From Gemmatimonas aurantiaca (GTDB taxonomy: Bacteria; Gemmatimonadota; Gemmatimonadetes; Gemmatimonadales; Gemmatimonadaceae), in assembly GCF_037190085.1 (NCBI RefSeq), contig NZ_JBBCJO010000009.1:124001-188000 (forward strand): a DNA stretch of 64,000 nt. The letters are read 5' to 3'. Within the stretch, counting starts at the first letter, position 1, and the number at the start of each line of letters is the position of its first letter. The notes under the pieces were generated by a model. The model ran no database searches. It was not told the origin of the DNA and worked only from the letters and a program-made list of their open reading frames with translations. Below, one piece after another: positions 8,682 to 18,839 of the stretch. The position numbers and the translations under genes were made by a program.

Positions 8682-10042
8682 GCCGAGCCCTCACCACGTC
8701 GCAGATACTGCTCTCCCAGCAACAGGCCCACGGCCGCCAGCAGCAGCACGGGTGTCAGCCACCAGGGATCGCTCTGCAGGGACGTTGCCTGACCGACACG
8801 AAACGGACGGGCATCGACGAGATCGCCGATGCTGTCTTTCAGGGCATGCGTGGACAGCATTGCCGATCCGCAGGGTGCCGTGAGGGCATTCCGCACGCTC
8901 GCAGCGGCGGCGCCCAGCAAGAGATCACTGCCATCGGCGACCGGCAGATACACATCGCGTTCGCATCCGTGTGCGCCGGAACGCTCCACGGCGGCAACTC
9001 CACCATCGGCCCACCAGAGTATCGCCCGCGCCGTGGAGTCGGTCGTTCCTGAGGAATCACCGATCCATCGATAGGCACGCACGAATGGCGCCACCAACGC
9101 AATCTCCTGCGCGACCACGGCACCGACGCTGTCGGGCTGCGACAGCCGCTGCCACCCTGACGGCGCACCGTCTCTGGGCCAGTGTACCGTGACGGTGGAA
9201 ACATTCGCGAGCGTATCGGCCGGCAACGCTCCACGCGATGGTTCCGGCAACGACACCCGTCCCGAGTCGCGCAGAATGATCACCGGCTGCGCGGCACCGA
9301 ATCCAAACGCCGCGGTCACCGGGTCATCTCCGTGCGAAGACTGCACGGACACCATCACGCGTGAAGGCGACGCACGCCGTGACACACTGTCGAGAGGGCT
9401 TTCGGCTTCACGTGGCGTATCACGCTCCGTGGCCTGAACGACTCGGACGTGCCCGGGCCATTCCGCCCGCCACGCCTCCCATCCACGCAGGGACTGCACA
9501 GTGGGAGGCACCACCACCGTGAGTCCGATTTGTTCGAGTGCCGGATCGTTCCGCACCAGGCGTGCCGCTTCGCGTTGTGCGGCCACCAGTGCGACGCCCG
9601 GATCGGTGGTGAGCCCATCGACCCACACCGCCTGTAGCCTGGGCATCGCGCGGGACGTCTCCGCCGCGCGTGCGGGGCGGCCTTCGCCATCATCGGCACG
9701 ATCGTCGGCATACGCCGCCCGTGTCCACCACCCAGCGGAATCGGCGCGCATGGTGGCATCGGCCACGATGAGCTGCACGGTGCGTGGACCGAGGGCATGA
9801 CACCGCGCGCCCGCGAGCGCGGCACCGGCCAGCAACAGCGCGGCCACCCGCAACACCAGCAACCACAGATCGTTCGGCCGTGGTCGTCTGGCCACGGCCC
9901 GGGCATCACCCGCCGTCACGAATCGCGCGGTGGGCAACCACAACACCGGCGGCTGTCGCACCGACAGGAGATGCAGCAGACCAATCCCGATCGCCGCGGC
10001 CACCGCCGCGCCCATCACCCAGGGCAAGGCAAAACTCAGCAC
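8678..10042 (-). CDS. BatA N-terminal domain (aerotolerance-type) membrane protein
   Basis: 454 aa from GTG 10042, preceded by a GGGA-rich stretch and overlapping the DUF58 stop by 7 bp. The beginning is the classic BatA-N layout: a hydrophobic helix (about 5-24), then LLHLLSVRQPPVLWLPTARF, then a second helix (about 54-72). A long extracytoplasmic domain follows, and a C-terminal transmembrane helix (about 428-445) ends in an Arg-rich tail. In this position the family usually pairs with von Willebrand A proteins of the MoxR system. The middle part has a degenerate vWA-like fold (RTVQLIVADATM) with no intact DxSxS metal site. Envelope-stress or complex-assembly role is inferred from context. 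Confidence 0.8.
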   Translation of the reverse strand: MLSFALPWVMGAAVAAAIGIGLLHLLSVRQPPVLWLPTARFVTAGDARAVARRPRPNDLWLLVLRVAALLLAGAALAGARCHALGPRTVQLIVADATMRADSAGWWTRAAYADDRADDGEGRPARAAETSRAMPRLQAVWVDGLTTDPGVALVAAQREAARLVRNDPALEQIGLTVVVPPTVQSLRGWEAWRAEWPGHVRVVQATERDTPREAESPLDSVSRRASPSRVMVSVQSSHGDDPVTAAFGFGAAQPVIILRDSGRVSLPEPSRGALPADTLANVSTVTVHWPRDGAPSGWQRLSQPDSVGAVVAQEIALVAPFVRAYRWIGDSSGTTDSTARAILWWADGGVAAVERSGAHGCERDVYLPVADGSDLLLGAAAASVRNALTAPCGSAMLSTHALKDSIGDLVDARPFRVGQATSLQSDPWWLTPVLLLAAVGLLLGEQYLRRGEGSA

Positions 10043-11013
10043 GATCCCGTTCCCACCACCACCGCGCGCACCGCACGCGCGGGATCGTCGGTGGTGACAA
10101 TCTGCGTGTACCCCGCCCCGATGGCCCGCCATTCCTGACGCACCTGCTCGCGGAACGCCGTGAAGGCCCGCACATAGTCGTCGCGTGCCCGCGCCGCCAG
10201 CACGACGCCCGGTGTTGCCGACTCTCCACGGGTTTGCGCTCCCGTCTCCGGATCTCGCACGAGGTGGGCGCCGGCCGGCAGATCCAGTTCCTCGGCGGCC
10301 ACGATGTGCACACACTCGAACTGGGCACCGGCCGCCGCGAGCGCCGACGCCGTGCGCATCAGAGCCTCGCGATCACCCAGACAATCGGTGAGACACACGA
10401 TGCGCGAATTCGGAGACAGCGCGGCAATGTACGGCGTGAGTTCGTCCACACCACCGCAGGTCACTCCATCGAGCATGCGGGCGATTTCCTGGACCGTGCC
10501 GCGACGCGTGCGGGGCGGCAAACGTGAGACGCCGGACGCGCCGGTGGCCAGCAACCCCACGGGATCGCTCGACGCATGCACGACGGCCGCCAGCCCCGTC
10601 GCCACCGCACGGACCATCTGCCATTTGCTGCGTGGACCCGACTGCCCCGCCGACCCTTCAGCGGGAAACGCCATGCTCGCACTGGCATCCACCACGATCC
10701 AGGTGGTCAGCAGCGCCCGGTCGTCACTGAGTTTGATGAACGCCCGATCACTGCGACCGAGCAGCTTCCAGTCGAGCGCACGAGGATCGTCACCCTGTCG
10801 ATAAAGGCGATACTCCGTGAACTCGCCCGCGGTGCCGCGTTGCGACGAACGATGCGTGCCGGGCGGTGCGGCACCCACGGCACGCCGGGCGGGCCAGCGG
10901 AGACCGCGCACGGCATCAAGCAACACACCGTATCCGTGCGATCCCCCTGTCATGCCCTGCATGGGCATACCCTGCACTGGCGTGCCTTCGTCCGAAGCGT
11001 CCTTCGCTGCCAT
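10036..11013 (-). CDS. DUF58 domain-containing protein
   Basis: 325 aa from ATG 11013, 22 bp after the MoxR stop; the longer open frame upstream is the antisense shadow of moxR. The DUF58 hallmark is present around 60-85 (FTEYRLYRQGDDPRALDW), followed by a vWA-type core with the MIDAS-like DASASM near 107-112 and a later TDCLGD. DUF58 proteins are the commonest partners of MoxR AAA+ ATPases and are thought to be their clients or metal-dependent adaptors. A Gly/Met-rich N-terminus (VQGMPMQGM) precedes the domain. No membrane helix is seen, so it is cytosolic, facing the ATPase. Confidence 0.9.
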   Translation of the reverse strand: MAAKDASDEGTPVQGMPMQGMTGGSHGYGVLLDAVRGLRWPARRAVGAAPPGTHRSSQRGTAGEFTEYRLYRQGDDPRALDWKLLGRSDRAFIKLSDDRALLTTWIVVDASASMAFPAEGSAGQSGPRSKWQMVRAVATGLAAVVHASSDPVGLLATGASGVSRLPPRTRRGTVQEIARMLDGVTCGGVDELTPYIAALSPNSRIVCLTDCLGDREALMRTASALAAAGAQFECVHIVAAEELDLPAGAHLVRDPETGAQTRGESATPGVVLAARARDDYVRAFTAFREQVRQEWRAIGAGYTQIVTTDDPARAVRAVVVGTGSC

Positions 11014-11035
11014 CGTCGCGATCCGTGCGGCCGAC

Positions 11036-12051
<1,016 letters not shown>

Positions 12052-12055
<4 letters not shown>

Positions 12056-12405
12056 CGCAGCGGACGCCGACGACGCGACGTGACGAGCAGGGTGGACGCG
12101 GGCAGCACACCGGCCTGTTGCACGGTGATGCCTTCATTCACGATTTCGGCGCCGCGCAACTTCACCAGGTATTGCTCGTGATGCGCGACATCGGGCAGCA
12201 GCAGCGCCATCGCGGCCTGCTTCACTGCCCGCACCGACGTATCTGGCGTGCACTCCACACGCACCGCATCCCAGGCTTCCGCCGCCTGCACGCGCACCAT
12301 CCACGTGACACCGGCTCCGCCGGGTGCCAGCGTCACGATTTCCGGGCGCACCCGCAGCGTATTGGGAAAGCCTGTCTTCGCCGCGCTCACCGCCAGTTCG
12401 CTCAT
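12052..12405 (-). CDS. Small ubiquitin-fold (beta-grasp) protein
   Basis: 117 aa. The C-terminal ~75 residues have the ubiquitin/YukD-like pattern: a beta strand (DAVRVECTPDTSV), a helix (RAVKQAAMALLL), then YLVKLRGAEIVNEGITVQQAGVL (given here as a region around 78-100) and a final strand (STLLVTSRRRR). This is the layout of ubiquitin's K-L-x-x-G-x-x-L-x-D section. There is no C-terminal Gly-Gly, so conjugation is unlikely. It overlaps the genes on both sides by 4 bp (ATGA), placing it firmly in the MoxR operon. No function is known; adaptor or regulator of the ATPase is an inference. The fold call rests on pattern only. Confidence 0.65.
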
Positions 12406-12776
12406 GCGGCACTCCCCGCGGCCGGCGTTCCGGCGTCCGGCACATCGGAAGCGTCCGGAGTGGCTGCCGGCGCCACGGGCGCGGCCGGCGGCAGCGACGA
12501 CAGGAAACGCGCGAGCTGCTGGTCGAAGAGATAGGTCGAACCGCTCACCAGCGTTCCGGCCTCGGTGATCCGCGCGCCGAGAGCGATCTCTTCACCGCCC
12601 TGTCCACGCAACACGAGGTACGAAGGGCCCTGCTTCTCCACGAAGGCCGTGTAGATACCGCCCTGTTGCTGGAAGAAACGCGCCGCCGACGCGAGCACGT
12701 CCGCGATATCGAGAGAGGTCAGTTGCTCCTGCAACTGACGCGATGATTGCTGATGCATGGGGGGCGACTGAGACAT
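12402..12776 (-). CDS. Uncharacterised small protein of the MoxR operon
   Basis: 124 aa, not recognised. It opens with a Gln/Ser-rich segment (MHQQSSRQLQEQL). A compact alpha/beta core covers about 20-90 (DIADVLASAARFFQQQGG, then FVEKQGPSYLVLRGQGGEE), and the C-terminal ~35 residues are Pro/Ala-rich and probably disordered. It overlaps the ubiquitin-fold gene by 4 bp (ATGA) and lies 53 bp downstream of the GAF protein, so the pair is probably co-expressed with moxR. No signal peptide or membrane helix is present. Confidence 0.7.
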   Translation of the reverse strand: MSQSPPMHQQSSRQLQEQLTSLDIADVLASAARFFQQQGGIYTAFVEKQGPSYLVLRGQGGEEIALGARITEAGTLVSGSTYLFDQQLARFLSSLPPAAPVAPAATPDASDVPDAGTPAAGSAA

Positions 12777-12829
12777 GACGTGCTGCGTCCACGAATGCCA
12801 AGGACTGAAATGCGTGGGTCCCGCGATCG

Positions 12830-14116
12830 TCAGGACGGATCGGAGAGCACCGGGAACACCACCGTGATCGACTGCGCGCCGGCGGGAGCGTCGCGCCCAT
12901 CATCGAGACGGAGATCACCGCCAAGCTGCGACACCAATGCCTGCACCAACGGGAGGTCGGCGGCGGTGACCGACTGGCGCACGGCAGAGTACGGATCGTG
13001 CGTCTCCCAGGAGAACGCCTCACCACACAATTGAAGTATACGCGAAGGGCCCTGCGGAGGTTGGTCCTGTCCGGGCAGGATCCGACGTCCGTCCCACTCC
13101 ACCACGAGGGACAGTGTGCCCGGTCCCGATCCGATCGCCACCCGTACCTCGCCCTGCTCGACCGCGGCGCCGAGCAGGCCGATGCCCAGCACCAGCTCCA
13201 GCACACGCTGGACCGCTCCGGTCCGCGTGCGCAGCGTGGGCAACAGCACCGTGGGTTCGGTCACGCGTACGGCAATGAGCGGCGTGATACGCCGCCAGTG
13301 CGCGACCGCCATCTGCATGGCCTCACGGAGATCGACGTCCTGCAGATCGGACGCGCCCGCGACCATCGCCGGATCGGTCACGGCCGTGAACTCCCGTGCC
13401 ACGAGCGCCAGCGATCGCACCGATGCCAGACGCTGTGTGGCATGTGCCTCCACGGGCTCCTCGGTGGAGACCGTGAGATTCAGCAAGGCATCCACGACGA
13501 TGCGTTCGATCTGGCGACGCTGAAAATCCGCCGCGCTCCAGGCCACCGCCTGGGCTTCGAGTTCCGCGTTGGCCTCGGCCAGCGCCGCGTTGGCGCGCCG
13601 GAATGCATCCACGCGCCGTGCCTTGTCGGTCGCCGCCGCGAGCTGATCGGCCACGAGCCGCACGAGCGCCCGTTGTTCATCGCTGATGCTCGTGGCATCG
13701 GCAAAGTAGAACGCCACCGCTCCGATGGGGCCGTCCGGTGTCTCCAACGGTGCGGCGATGATGGAGCGGAATCCGAGTTCGTGCGCCACCTCGTGCCAGC
13801 CACCCAGCGCCGCATCGGCGAAGAGGTCTTCCACCTCCACCAGCCGACGCTCGGCCACCGCCAGCCCCGACGGACCATCCCCCACGCGCACTCGCAATGC
13901 CCCGATCCAGGCCCGGTGCGCCGCGGGCCATTCGTGCTGCGCCACGGGCCGCAGCAGTTCGCCATCGGCGCCGAGCTGCATGACCATCGAGAACGAAGCC
14001 CCCAGCAACGGGGTGACGCGCGACAGGGCAAACTGCTGCACGTCACTCGGATGATCAGCCACCAGAAAGGCGTGCGCGATCTCGCGCACGGCCAGCAGTT
14101 CGCGTCCGTCGGTCAT
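12830..14116 (-). CDS. GAF-domain protein with degenerate histidine-kinase-like C-terminus
   Basis: 428 aa, cytoplasmic. An N-terminal GAF domain (about 20-160; LGFRSIIAAPLETPDGPIG is typical) leads into a helical coiled coil (about 165-215). The C-terminal region (about 215-425) has the length and layout of a dimerisation/ATPase kinase core. No phosphorylatable His is seen where the H-box should be (SVRSLALVAREF), and the N, G1 and G2 boxes are only partly suggested (LQLCGEAFSWETHDP, LVQALVSQLGGDLRL). It is best read as a sensor or scaffold derived from a histidine kinase. It lies immediately upstream of the MoxR operon and 45 bp downstream of glyQS, so it may be the input for that operon. 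Confidence 0.7.
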   Translation of the reverse strand: MTDGRELLAVREIAHAFLVADHPSDVQQFALSRVTPLLGASFSMVMQLGADGELLRPVAQHEWPAAHRAWIGALRVRVGDGPSGLAVAERRLVEVEDLFADAALGGWHEVAHELGFRSIIAAPLETPDGPIGAVAFYFADATSISDEQRALVRLVADQLAAATDKARRVDAFRRANAALAEANAELEAQAVAWSAADFQRRQIERIVVDALLNLTVSTEEPVEAHATQRLASVRSLALVAREFTAVTDPAMVAGASDLQDVDLREAMQMAVAHWRRITPLIAVRVTEPTVLLPTLRTRTGAVQRVLELVLGIGLLGAAVEQGEVRVAIGSGPGTLSLVVEWDGRRILPGQDQPPQGPSRILQLCGEAFSWETHDPYSAVRQSVTAADLPLVQALVSQLGGDLRLDDGRDAPAGAQSITVVFPVLSDPS

Positions 14117-14161
14117 GCCACGGAATGACGGCGAAATGACAGGGGAAAGCGGAGCGTGCGC

Positions 14162-15502
14162 TCAGCCCACCAGCTTCGCGGCCAGATATCCCTTGAGCTG
14201 CGAGACGTCGACACGGTCCTGCGCCAGCGAATCACGATCGCGCACCGTCACGGTCTGATCGGCCGTGCTCTGACCGTCCACGGTGATGCAGAACGGCGTG
14301 CCCACTTCGTCCTGACGGCGATAGCGCTTGCCGATGGATCCCGTTTCGTCGTAGTCCACGGTGAAGGCGTTGCGCAGATCGTCGAGAATGCGATGCGCCA
14401 TGTCGGGCTGCCCGTCCTTTTTGGTGAGCGGGAACACGGCGGCCTTGATGGGGGCAATGGACGGCTTGAAGCCCATCACCACGCGGCCTTCCTCCTCGCC
14501 TTCCACCTGCTCTTCGCGATACGCGTTCACCATCGCCGCCAGCGTCACCCGATCGGCGCCCACCGACGTCTCGATCACGTACGGCACGTACCGGCGGTTG
14601 TTGGGCTGATCGAAGTACTCGAGCTTCTTCCCCGAGTACTGCTGGTGCTGCGTGAGATCGAAATCGGAGCGGTTGTGGATGCCTTCGATTTCCTGATGTC
14701 CGAGCGTGCCGCCAAAATCGAACGTCACGTCGAATGCCGCGCGCGCATAGTGCGCCAGTTCGGTCGCGTCGTGCTGATGGAACGCCAGGCGGTCCGGCGA
14801 CAGGCCGAGATCGAAGTGCCACTGCATGCGCAGCGCCTTCCACGTCTCGAACCACTCCATGTCCGTGCCCGGCTCGACGAAGAACTGCATCTCCATCTGC
14901 TCGAACTCACGCGTGCGGAAGATGAAGTTGCCCGGCGTGATCTCGTTGCGGAACGCCTTGCCGATCTGCGCGATGCCGAACGGGATCTTCTGCCGGGCGC
15001 TCTGCTGCACGTTGAGGAAGTTCACGAAGATGCCCTGCGCCGTTTCCGGACGCAGATACACGACACTCGCCGTGTCCTCCATCGCGCCCATGAACGTCTT
15101 GAACATCAGATTGAACTGCCGCGGCTCGGTGAGCGTGCCCTTGCTGCCGCAATTGGGGCACACGTTCGCCTCGAGTTTCTTCGGGTCCATCTTGTCGGCG
15201 CGGAAGCGGGCCTTGCACTGCTTGCAGTCCACCAGCGGATCGGTGAATCCGGCCACGTGTCCCGACGCTTCCCAGGTGCGCGGATGCATGAGGATCGCGG
15301 CATCGAGTCCCTCGATGTCGTCGCGCGCGCGCACCATCGCATTCCACCAGCGATCCTTGATGTTCTTCTTGAGCTCCACGCCCAATGGACCGTAATCCCA
15401 CACCGACCCCGTCCCGCCGTAGATCTCGGACGACTGGAAGATGAAGCCACGTCGTTTGGAGAGCGACACGAGCTTGTCCATCACATCGGGGTAGCCGGAC
15501 AT
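14162..15502 (-). CDS. glyQS: Glycine--tRNA ligase, alpha2 (eukaryote/archaeal-like) type
   Basis: 446 aa class II synthetase that charges tRNA-Gly. The N-terminus carries the GlyRS signature [16 protein letters not shown] and [15 protein letters not shown] zinc-binding insertion has Cys93, Cys96, Cys115 and Cys118 (CKQC and CPNC). Motif 2 is [19 protein letters not shown] (about 183-201) and motif 3 lies in the region after 340. The C-terminal anticodon-binding domain includes PIKAAVFPL and a [19 protein letters not shown] stretch. The single-chain dimer form is used here rather than the alpha2-beta2 GlyQ/GlyS type of many proteobacteria. It is followed 45 bp downstream by the GAF gene. Confidence 0.97.
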   Translation of the reverse strand: MSGYPDVMDKLVSLSKRRGFIFQSSEIYGGTGSVWDYGPLGVELKKNIKDRWWNAMVRARDDIEGLDAAILMHPRTWEASGHVAGFTDPLVDCKQCKARFRADKMDPKKLEANVCPNCGSKGTLTEPRQFNLMFKTFMGAMEDTASVVYLRPETAQGIFVNFLNVQQSARQKIPFGIAQIGKAFRNEITPGNFIFRTREFEQMEMQFFVEPGTDMEWFETWKALRMQWHFDLGLSPDRLAFHQHDATELAHYARAAFDVTFDFGGTLGHQEIEGIHNRSDFDLTQHQQYSGKKLEYFDQPNNRRYVPYVIETSVGADRVTLAAMVNAYREEQVEGEEEGRVVMGFKPSIAPIKAAVFPLTKKDGQPDMAHRILDDLRNAFTVDYDETGSIGKRYRRQDEVGTPFCITVDGQSTADQTVTVRDRDSLAQDRVDVSQLKGYLAAKLVG

Positions 15503-15552
15503 TGGCGAAACGGTCTGGGGTGGAGGTACGTGAGCGGTCGGCGCAACAACGA

Positions 15553-16587
15553 TCAGCGCAGCAGGTGGGCCACGATCGCGTCGCCGTGATCGCGCCCGTT
15601 CTCGATGAAAATGCGGTTCGCTTCGTTGCCCGAGGCGATCACTCCCGCAAGGTAGACACCCGCAAGGGGCGTCGCCATCGTCAGTGGATCGTGCGCCGGG
15701 ATCCCCGTCGCGGGATCGATCGGCACACCGGTCTGTTCCAGCAGGCCGGTCTCGGGCAGGAAGCCGGTCATGGTGTACACCTGCGTGGCCGGGATCCGGG
15801 CCGTGCCTTCGGGGCTCTCCACCACGACCGCGTCGGGCTCGATGGCCACGACCCGCGAGGAGAACCGCGCCGCGATGGCCCCCTCGCGAATGCGGGCCTC
15901 GATGTCGGGACGCACCCAGGGCTTCACGTTGCTGCCCAGCGCCTCCCCCGTGTGCACCAGCGTGACATGGGCCCCCGCCCGGTACATGTCGAGCGCGGCG
16001 TCCACCGCCGAATTGGCGCCGCCGACCACCACCACGGGCTCACGCCACGCCGCATGGCCTTCCACGTATCCATGACGCACATGCGGCAGCGACTCGCCGG
16101 GCACTCCCAGACGATTGGGACGCCCGAAGTAACCGGTGGCGATCGCCACGGCATGCGCGGCCGTCTCGTGCACGGCTCCGACGCGGGTGACCGACCGGAC
16201 CAGCCAGCGGGCGGGCCGCTCGGGCTCCGCCTGCGTCGAAGGGGTACCTGGCCGCGGATCGACCCGCACCGGACGGAGTGACTCCACGGTTTCGAACTGC
16301 CATACGTCCAGGTCGTACACGTCGGCCACCCCGCGGTAGTACGCCAACGCATCCCGGCGCGTGGGCTTCTCCGTGGCCACGATGAACGGCACCCCGCCGA
16401 TGGACAGCCGTTCGGCGGTGGAGAAGAACGTCATGTACGTGGGGTAACTCGACAACCCGTTGACGATGCAGCCGCGGTCGAAGACCACCGCGCGCAGCCC
16501 CGCACGCCGGGCCGCGATGGCCACCGCCAGCCCGCAGGGGCCGGCCCCGACGATGGCCAGATCGACGACCTCCGGGGCGGCCTCCAA
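15553..16587 (-). CDS. ypdA: YpdA family FAD-dependent (bacillithiol disulfide) reductase
   Basis: 344 aa. An N-terminal FAD Rossmann motif VGAGPCGL (13-20) is followed by the YpdA-specific [18 protein letters not shown], and a second Rossmann motif [13 protein letters not shown] is near 190. The closing segment [20 protein letters not shown] contains the ATG-like FAD site. Unlike thioredoxin reductase there is no CxxC pair. YpdA enzymes reduce bacillithiol disulfide with NADPH, so the cell may use bacillithiol. The start is a TTG one base after the purA stop; no ATG or GTG precedes the Rossmann fold, so TTG is the best choice. Translational coupling to purA is likely. Confidence 0.88.
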   Translation of the reverse strand: MEAAPEVVDLAIVGAGPCGLAVAIAARRAGLRAVVFDRGCIVNGLSSYPTYMTFFSTAERLSIGGVPFIVATEKPTRRDALAYYRGVADVYDLDVWQFETVESLRPVRVDPRPGTPSTQAEPERPARWLVRSVTRVGAVHETAAHAVAIATGYFGRPNRLGVPGESLPHVRHGYVEGHAAWREPVVVVGGANSAVDAALDMYRAGAHVTLVHTGEALGSNVKPWVRPDIEARIREGAIAARFSSRVVAIEPDAVVVESPEGTARIPATQVYTMTGFLPETGLLEQTGVPIDPATGIPAHDPLTMATPLAGVYLAGVIASGNEANRIFIENGRDHGDAIVAHLLR

Positions 16588-16588
16588 C

Positions 16589-17884
16589 TCAGGCCACCGC
16601 CGCGTGCACGCCGATGATCTGATCGCGACGCGTGCCCACGCTCACAAACGCAATGGGCGTCTCGCACAACGACTCGAGCCGGTCGAGATACACGCGCGCC
16701 TCGGACGGCAGATCGGCCAGCGAGCGGGCGTCCTGCGTGGACTGCTTCCACCCCGGGAACCACTCGTACACCGGCTCGGCCTTCTCGAGCAGCGAGAGAT
16801 CCGCCGGGAACTCGGTGTAGATGTCGTCTCCCACCTTGTAACCCGTGCAGACCGCCAGCTGGTCGAGCGTATCCAGCACATCGAGCTTGGTGATCGCCAG
16901 ACCGGTCAGGCCATTCACCCGCGCGGCGTAGCGCACGACGACACCATCGAACCAGCCGCAGCGCCGTGGACGTCCTGTCGTGGCGCCGAATTCATGACCG
17001 AGCTGACGGACATGACTCTGCAGCGGTTCTTCGAGTTCCGTGGGAAGTGGGCCGTTGCCCACACGCGTCGTGTACGCCTTCACCACGCCGAGCGCCGACT
17101 GGAGCGCCATGGGAGAAATGCCCACCCCGGTAGCCGCGCCACCGACCGTGGTATTGCTGGACGTCACGAAGGGATACGTGCCGTGATCCACGTCCAGCAA
17201 CGAACCCTGCGCGCCTTCCAGCAGGATCGCCGCGCCGTTGCGGATGGCGCGATGCACGCAGAGTCCCACGTCCTCTGCGAGTCCCAGGAGGCGGGGCGCG
17301 AGAGCTTCGAGCGTGGCCATGGTATCGTCCACCGACGCCCGCACCTCGGACCCCGAACGCTCGAGCTGCGCATTGGCGCGTTCCACACCGGCCGTCACCA
17401 GCTCGCGCAGACGTTCACCGTTGCGGAGATCGAGTACGCGCACACCACGGCGCGCCACCTTGTCTTCGTACGCGGGGCCAATGCCACGACCGGTCGTGCC
17501 GATGGCCTTGCTCGCCGCGCTCGCCTTGTCCACGAGCTTGTGGTACGGCATGACCAGATGGGCACGCTCGCTCACGTACAGACGGCCTTCCACATCCACG
17601 CCATCGGCGACCAGCTCGTCGACTTCCGTGAACAGCGTTTCAGGGTCCATCACCACGCCATTGCCGATCGCGCAGCGTACGCCCGGGTGCAGGATGCCAC
17701 TCGGGATCTGGTGGAGAACGAAGGACTTGTCCCCGATATGGACCGTATGGCCGGCATTGGCGCCGCCCTGGTAGCGCACCACCCAATCCGCGCGCTCGGC
17801 CAGCACGTCCACCAGCTTCCCCTTCCCCTCATCACCCCACTGGGCTCCCACCACCACGACGGTGCGGGTCGTCGAATCGAACAT
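16589..17884 (-). CDS. purA: Adenylosuccinate synthase
   Basis: 431 aa from ATG 17884. It catalyses the GTP-dependent condensation of IMP and aspartate, the first committed step to AMP. Visible signatures are the N-terminal GDEGKGK loop (about 17-23) with catalytic Asp, GGANAGHT, the IMP-binding GTTGRGIGPAYEDK, EGAQGSLLDVDHGTYPFVTSS, and the C-terminal GTP base motif within SVGTRRDQII. A 12-codon upstream extension (MCAAARPPETAR) is open but unlike the family N-terminus. A terminator-like hairpin lies only ~40 bp upstream of the ATG. The TTG of ypdA follows one base after the stop. Confidence 0.97.
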   Translation of the reverse strand: MFDSTTRTVVVVGAQWGDEGKGKLVDVLAERADWVVRYQGGANAGHTVHIGDKSFVLHQIPSGILHPGVRCAIGNGVVMDPETLFTEVDELVADGVDVEGRLYVSERAHLVMPYHKLVDKASAASKAIGTTGRGIGPAYEDKVARRGVRVLDLRNGERLRELVTAGVERANAQLERSGSEVRASVDDTMATLEALAPRLLGLAEDVGLCVHRAIRNGAAILLEGAQGSLLDVDHGTYPFVTSSNTTVGGAATGVGISPMALQSALGVVKAYTTRVGNGPLPTELEEPLQSHVRQLGHEFGATTGRPRRCGWFDGVVVRYAARVNGLTGLAITKLDVLDTLDQLAVCTGYKVGDDIYTEFPADLSLLEKAEPVYEWFPGWKQSTQDARSLADLPSEARVYLDRLESLCETPIAFVSVGTRRDQIIGVHAAVA

Positions 17885-17918
17885 GCGAGCGGTCTCCGGC
17901 GGCCTGGCAGCCGCACAC

Positions 17919-17952
17919 AAAAAAACGCCCCGCGGACAGCCCGCGAGGCGTT
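17919..17952 (-). terminator. Terminator-like hairpin in the purA leader
   Basis: On the minus strand an 11-bp stem (arms 17942-17952 and 17924-17934, one mismatch) closes a short loop and runs into seven T residues. It is the second of two terminator-like hairpins between the DUF456 gene and purA and ends only 35 bp before the purA start. It may be a back-up terminator for the upstream gene or an attenuator within the purA leader. Confidence 0.7.
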
Positions 17953-17999
17953 GATGAAATCTAGCCCGGGAGAGCGCCGAAGCAATCGGCGCGCGATGG

Positions 18000-18018
18000 A
18001 AAAACGCCCCGTCGGGCG
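18000..18018 (-). terminator. Rho-independent terminator of the DUF456 gene
   Basis: A 5-bp GC stem (CGCCC/GGGCG, loop of four) followed by five T on the minus strand starts two bases after the DUF456 stop codon. It is short but correctly placed. Confidence 0.65.
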
Positions 18019-18019
18019 C

Positions 18020-18538
18020 TCAGCCAGTGCCCGAGAGACGCCCCACCAGCGCCGCCCCGAGCACCCAGACGATCATCGCCACGCCGAAGGCCACTTTGGT
18101 GGCGGCGGCCACCACGCGCCCGATCAGGGCCCCCGTGGCCACCCGCACGGGCGCGCCGCGCTCGTCACGCGCCACCGTGAGCTCCGCCACGAACGCCCCC
18201 GCAAAGGCGCCGGCAAACGCTCCCAGCATCGAACCGATGACGGGCAGCGGCACACCGATCACCGCCCCCACGATACCGCCGAGGATCGCGCCCCAGCCGG
18301 CGCGGCGCGATCCGCCGTATTTCCGCGCATACCGGCCGGATATGGTGAACTCGAGGACCTCGGCCGCCACCACCATCGCCGCCAGGACGGCAAACGTGAA
18401 CAACCCGATGCTGCCGGCAGGGACTGCCACCCAGTAGACGAGCACGGCCCCCAGCATCAGCCACAGACCGGGAAGCCCAAGCGGCACGAGCAGCAGCCCC
18501 AGCAGGAGCGCCAGAAACAGCAGGATCAGAGCGGGCAT
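18020..18538 (-). CDS. DUF456 family membrane protein
   Basis: 172 aa, strongly hydrophobic, with four to five predicted transmembrane segments: about 3-22, 26-42, 44-62, 82-112 (Gly-rich IGVPLPVIGSMLGAFAGAF) and 137-165. The N-terminal hairpin GLPGLWLML, the AEVLEF motif and the central glycine-zipper repeat of Gly and Ala are characteristic of DUF456. The role is unknown; some members are annotated as permease-like. It is transcribed on its own, bounded by a palindromic repeat upstream and a terminator directly downstream. Confidence 0.85.
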   Translation of the reverse strand: MPALILLFLALLLGLLLVPLGLPGLWLMLGAVLVYWVAVPAGSIGLFTFAVLAAMVVAAEVLEFTISGRYARKYGGSRRAGWGAILGGIVGAVIGVPLPVIGSMLGAFAGAFAGAFVAELTVARDERGAPVRVATGALIGRVVAAATKVAFGVAMIVWVLGAALVGRLSGTG

Positions 18539-18839
18539 GAGAGAAACTACGCGGCAGGGGGCATGGGGGTTTTACCGGGGGTGTTTGGAGGGTGTTTGGG
18601 TGGCGTTTTGAGTGGTGGGTTTGGGGTTCGGGGTGGAACAGCCGGGTACTGCGTCCCGCGACACGGGACTCGTGTCCTGAAGCCCGGCTGGTCCTCCCCA
18701 AACTCACGACCCCAATCCCCATAACCGCATGGGATATTCATTCGTACGGCTCACGAACACAAACGTGACGGAAGCCGAGGTCCTCGCGTCTGCCATGCGA
18801 TTGCAGGTTTCATCACTTCCACGATCGATGAGGATCGCG
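18539..18839. other. Divergent intergenic region with repeat copy A
   Basis: This ~300-bp spacer separates the divergent DUF456 and HDOD genes. It starts with a G/T-rich run (GGGGGTGTTTGG and related blocks, 18567-18637) and then holds the palindromic repeat A. The bases from 18729 to 18839 are open in the HDOD frame but lack a ribosome binding site and resemble no domain. No clear -35/-10 pair was found. Confidence 0.6.
18617..18705 (+). repeat. Palindromic intergenic repeat, copy A
   Basis: An imperfect palindrome with G-rich left arm (GGTTTGGGG... GGAACAGCCGGG) and C-rich right arm (CCCGGCTGGTCC... CCAAACTC), around a core GTCCCGCGACACGGGAC. Its right arm (18683-18703) is the exact reverse complement of the left arm of copy B (19989-20009 region). 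It lies between divergent genes. Confidence 0.8.

Noticed and set aside
16431..16763. 110-codon minus-strand frame overlapping purA and ypdA
   Set aside because: Other frame of two recognised genes; Arg/Gly-rich shadow.
18729..18839. Longer HDOD start at 18729
   Set aside because: No ribosome binding site precedes it, whereas GAGGA precedes ATG 18840.
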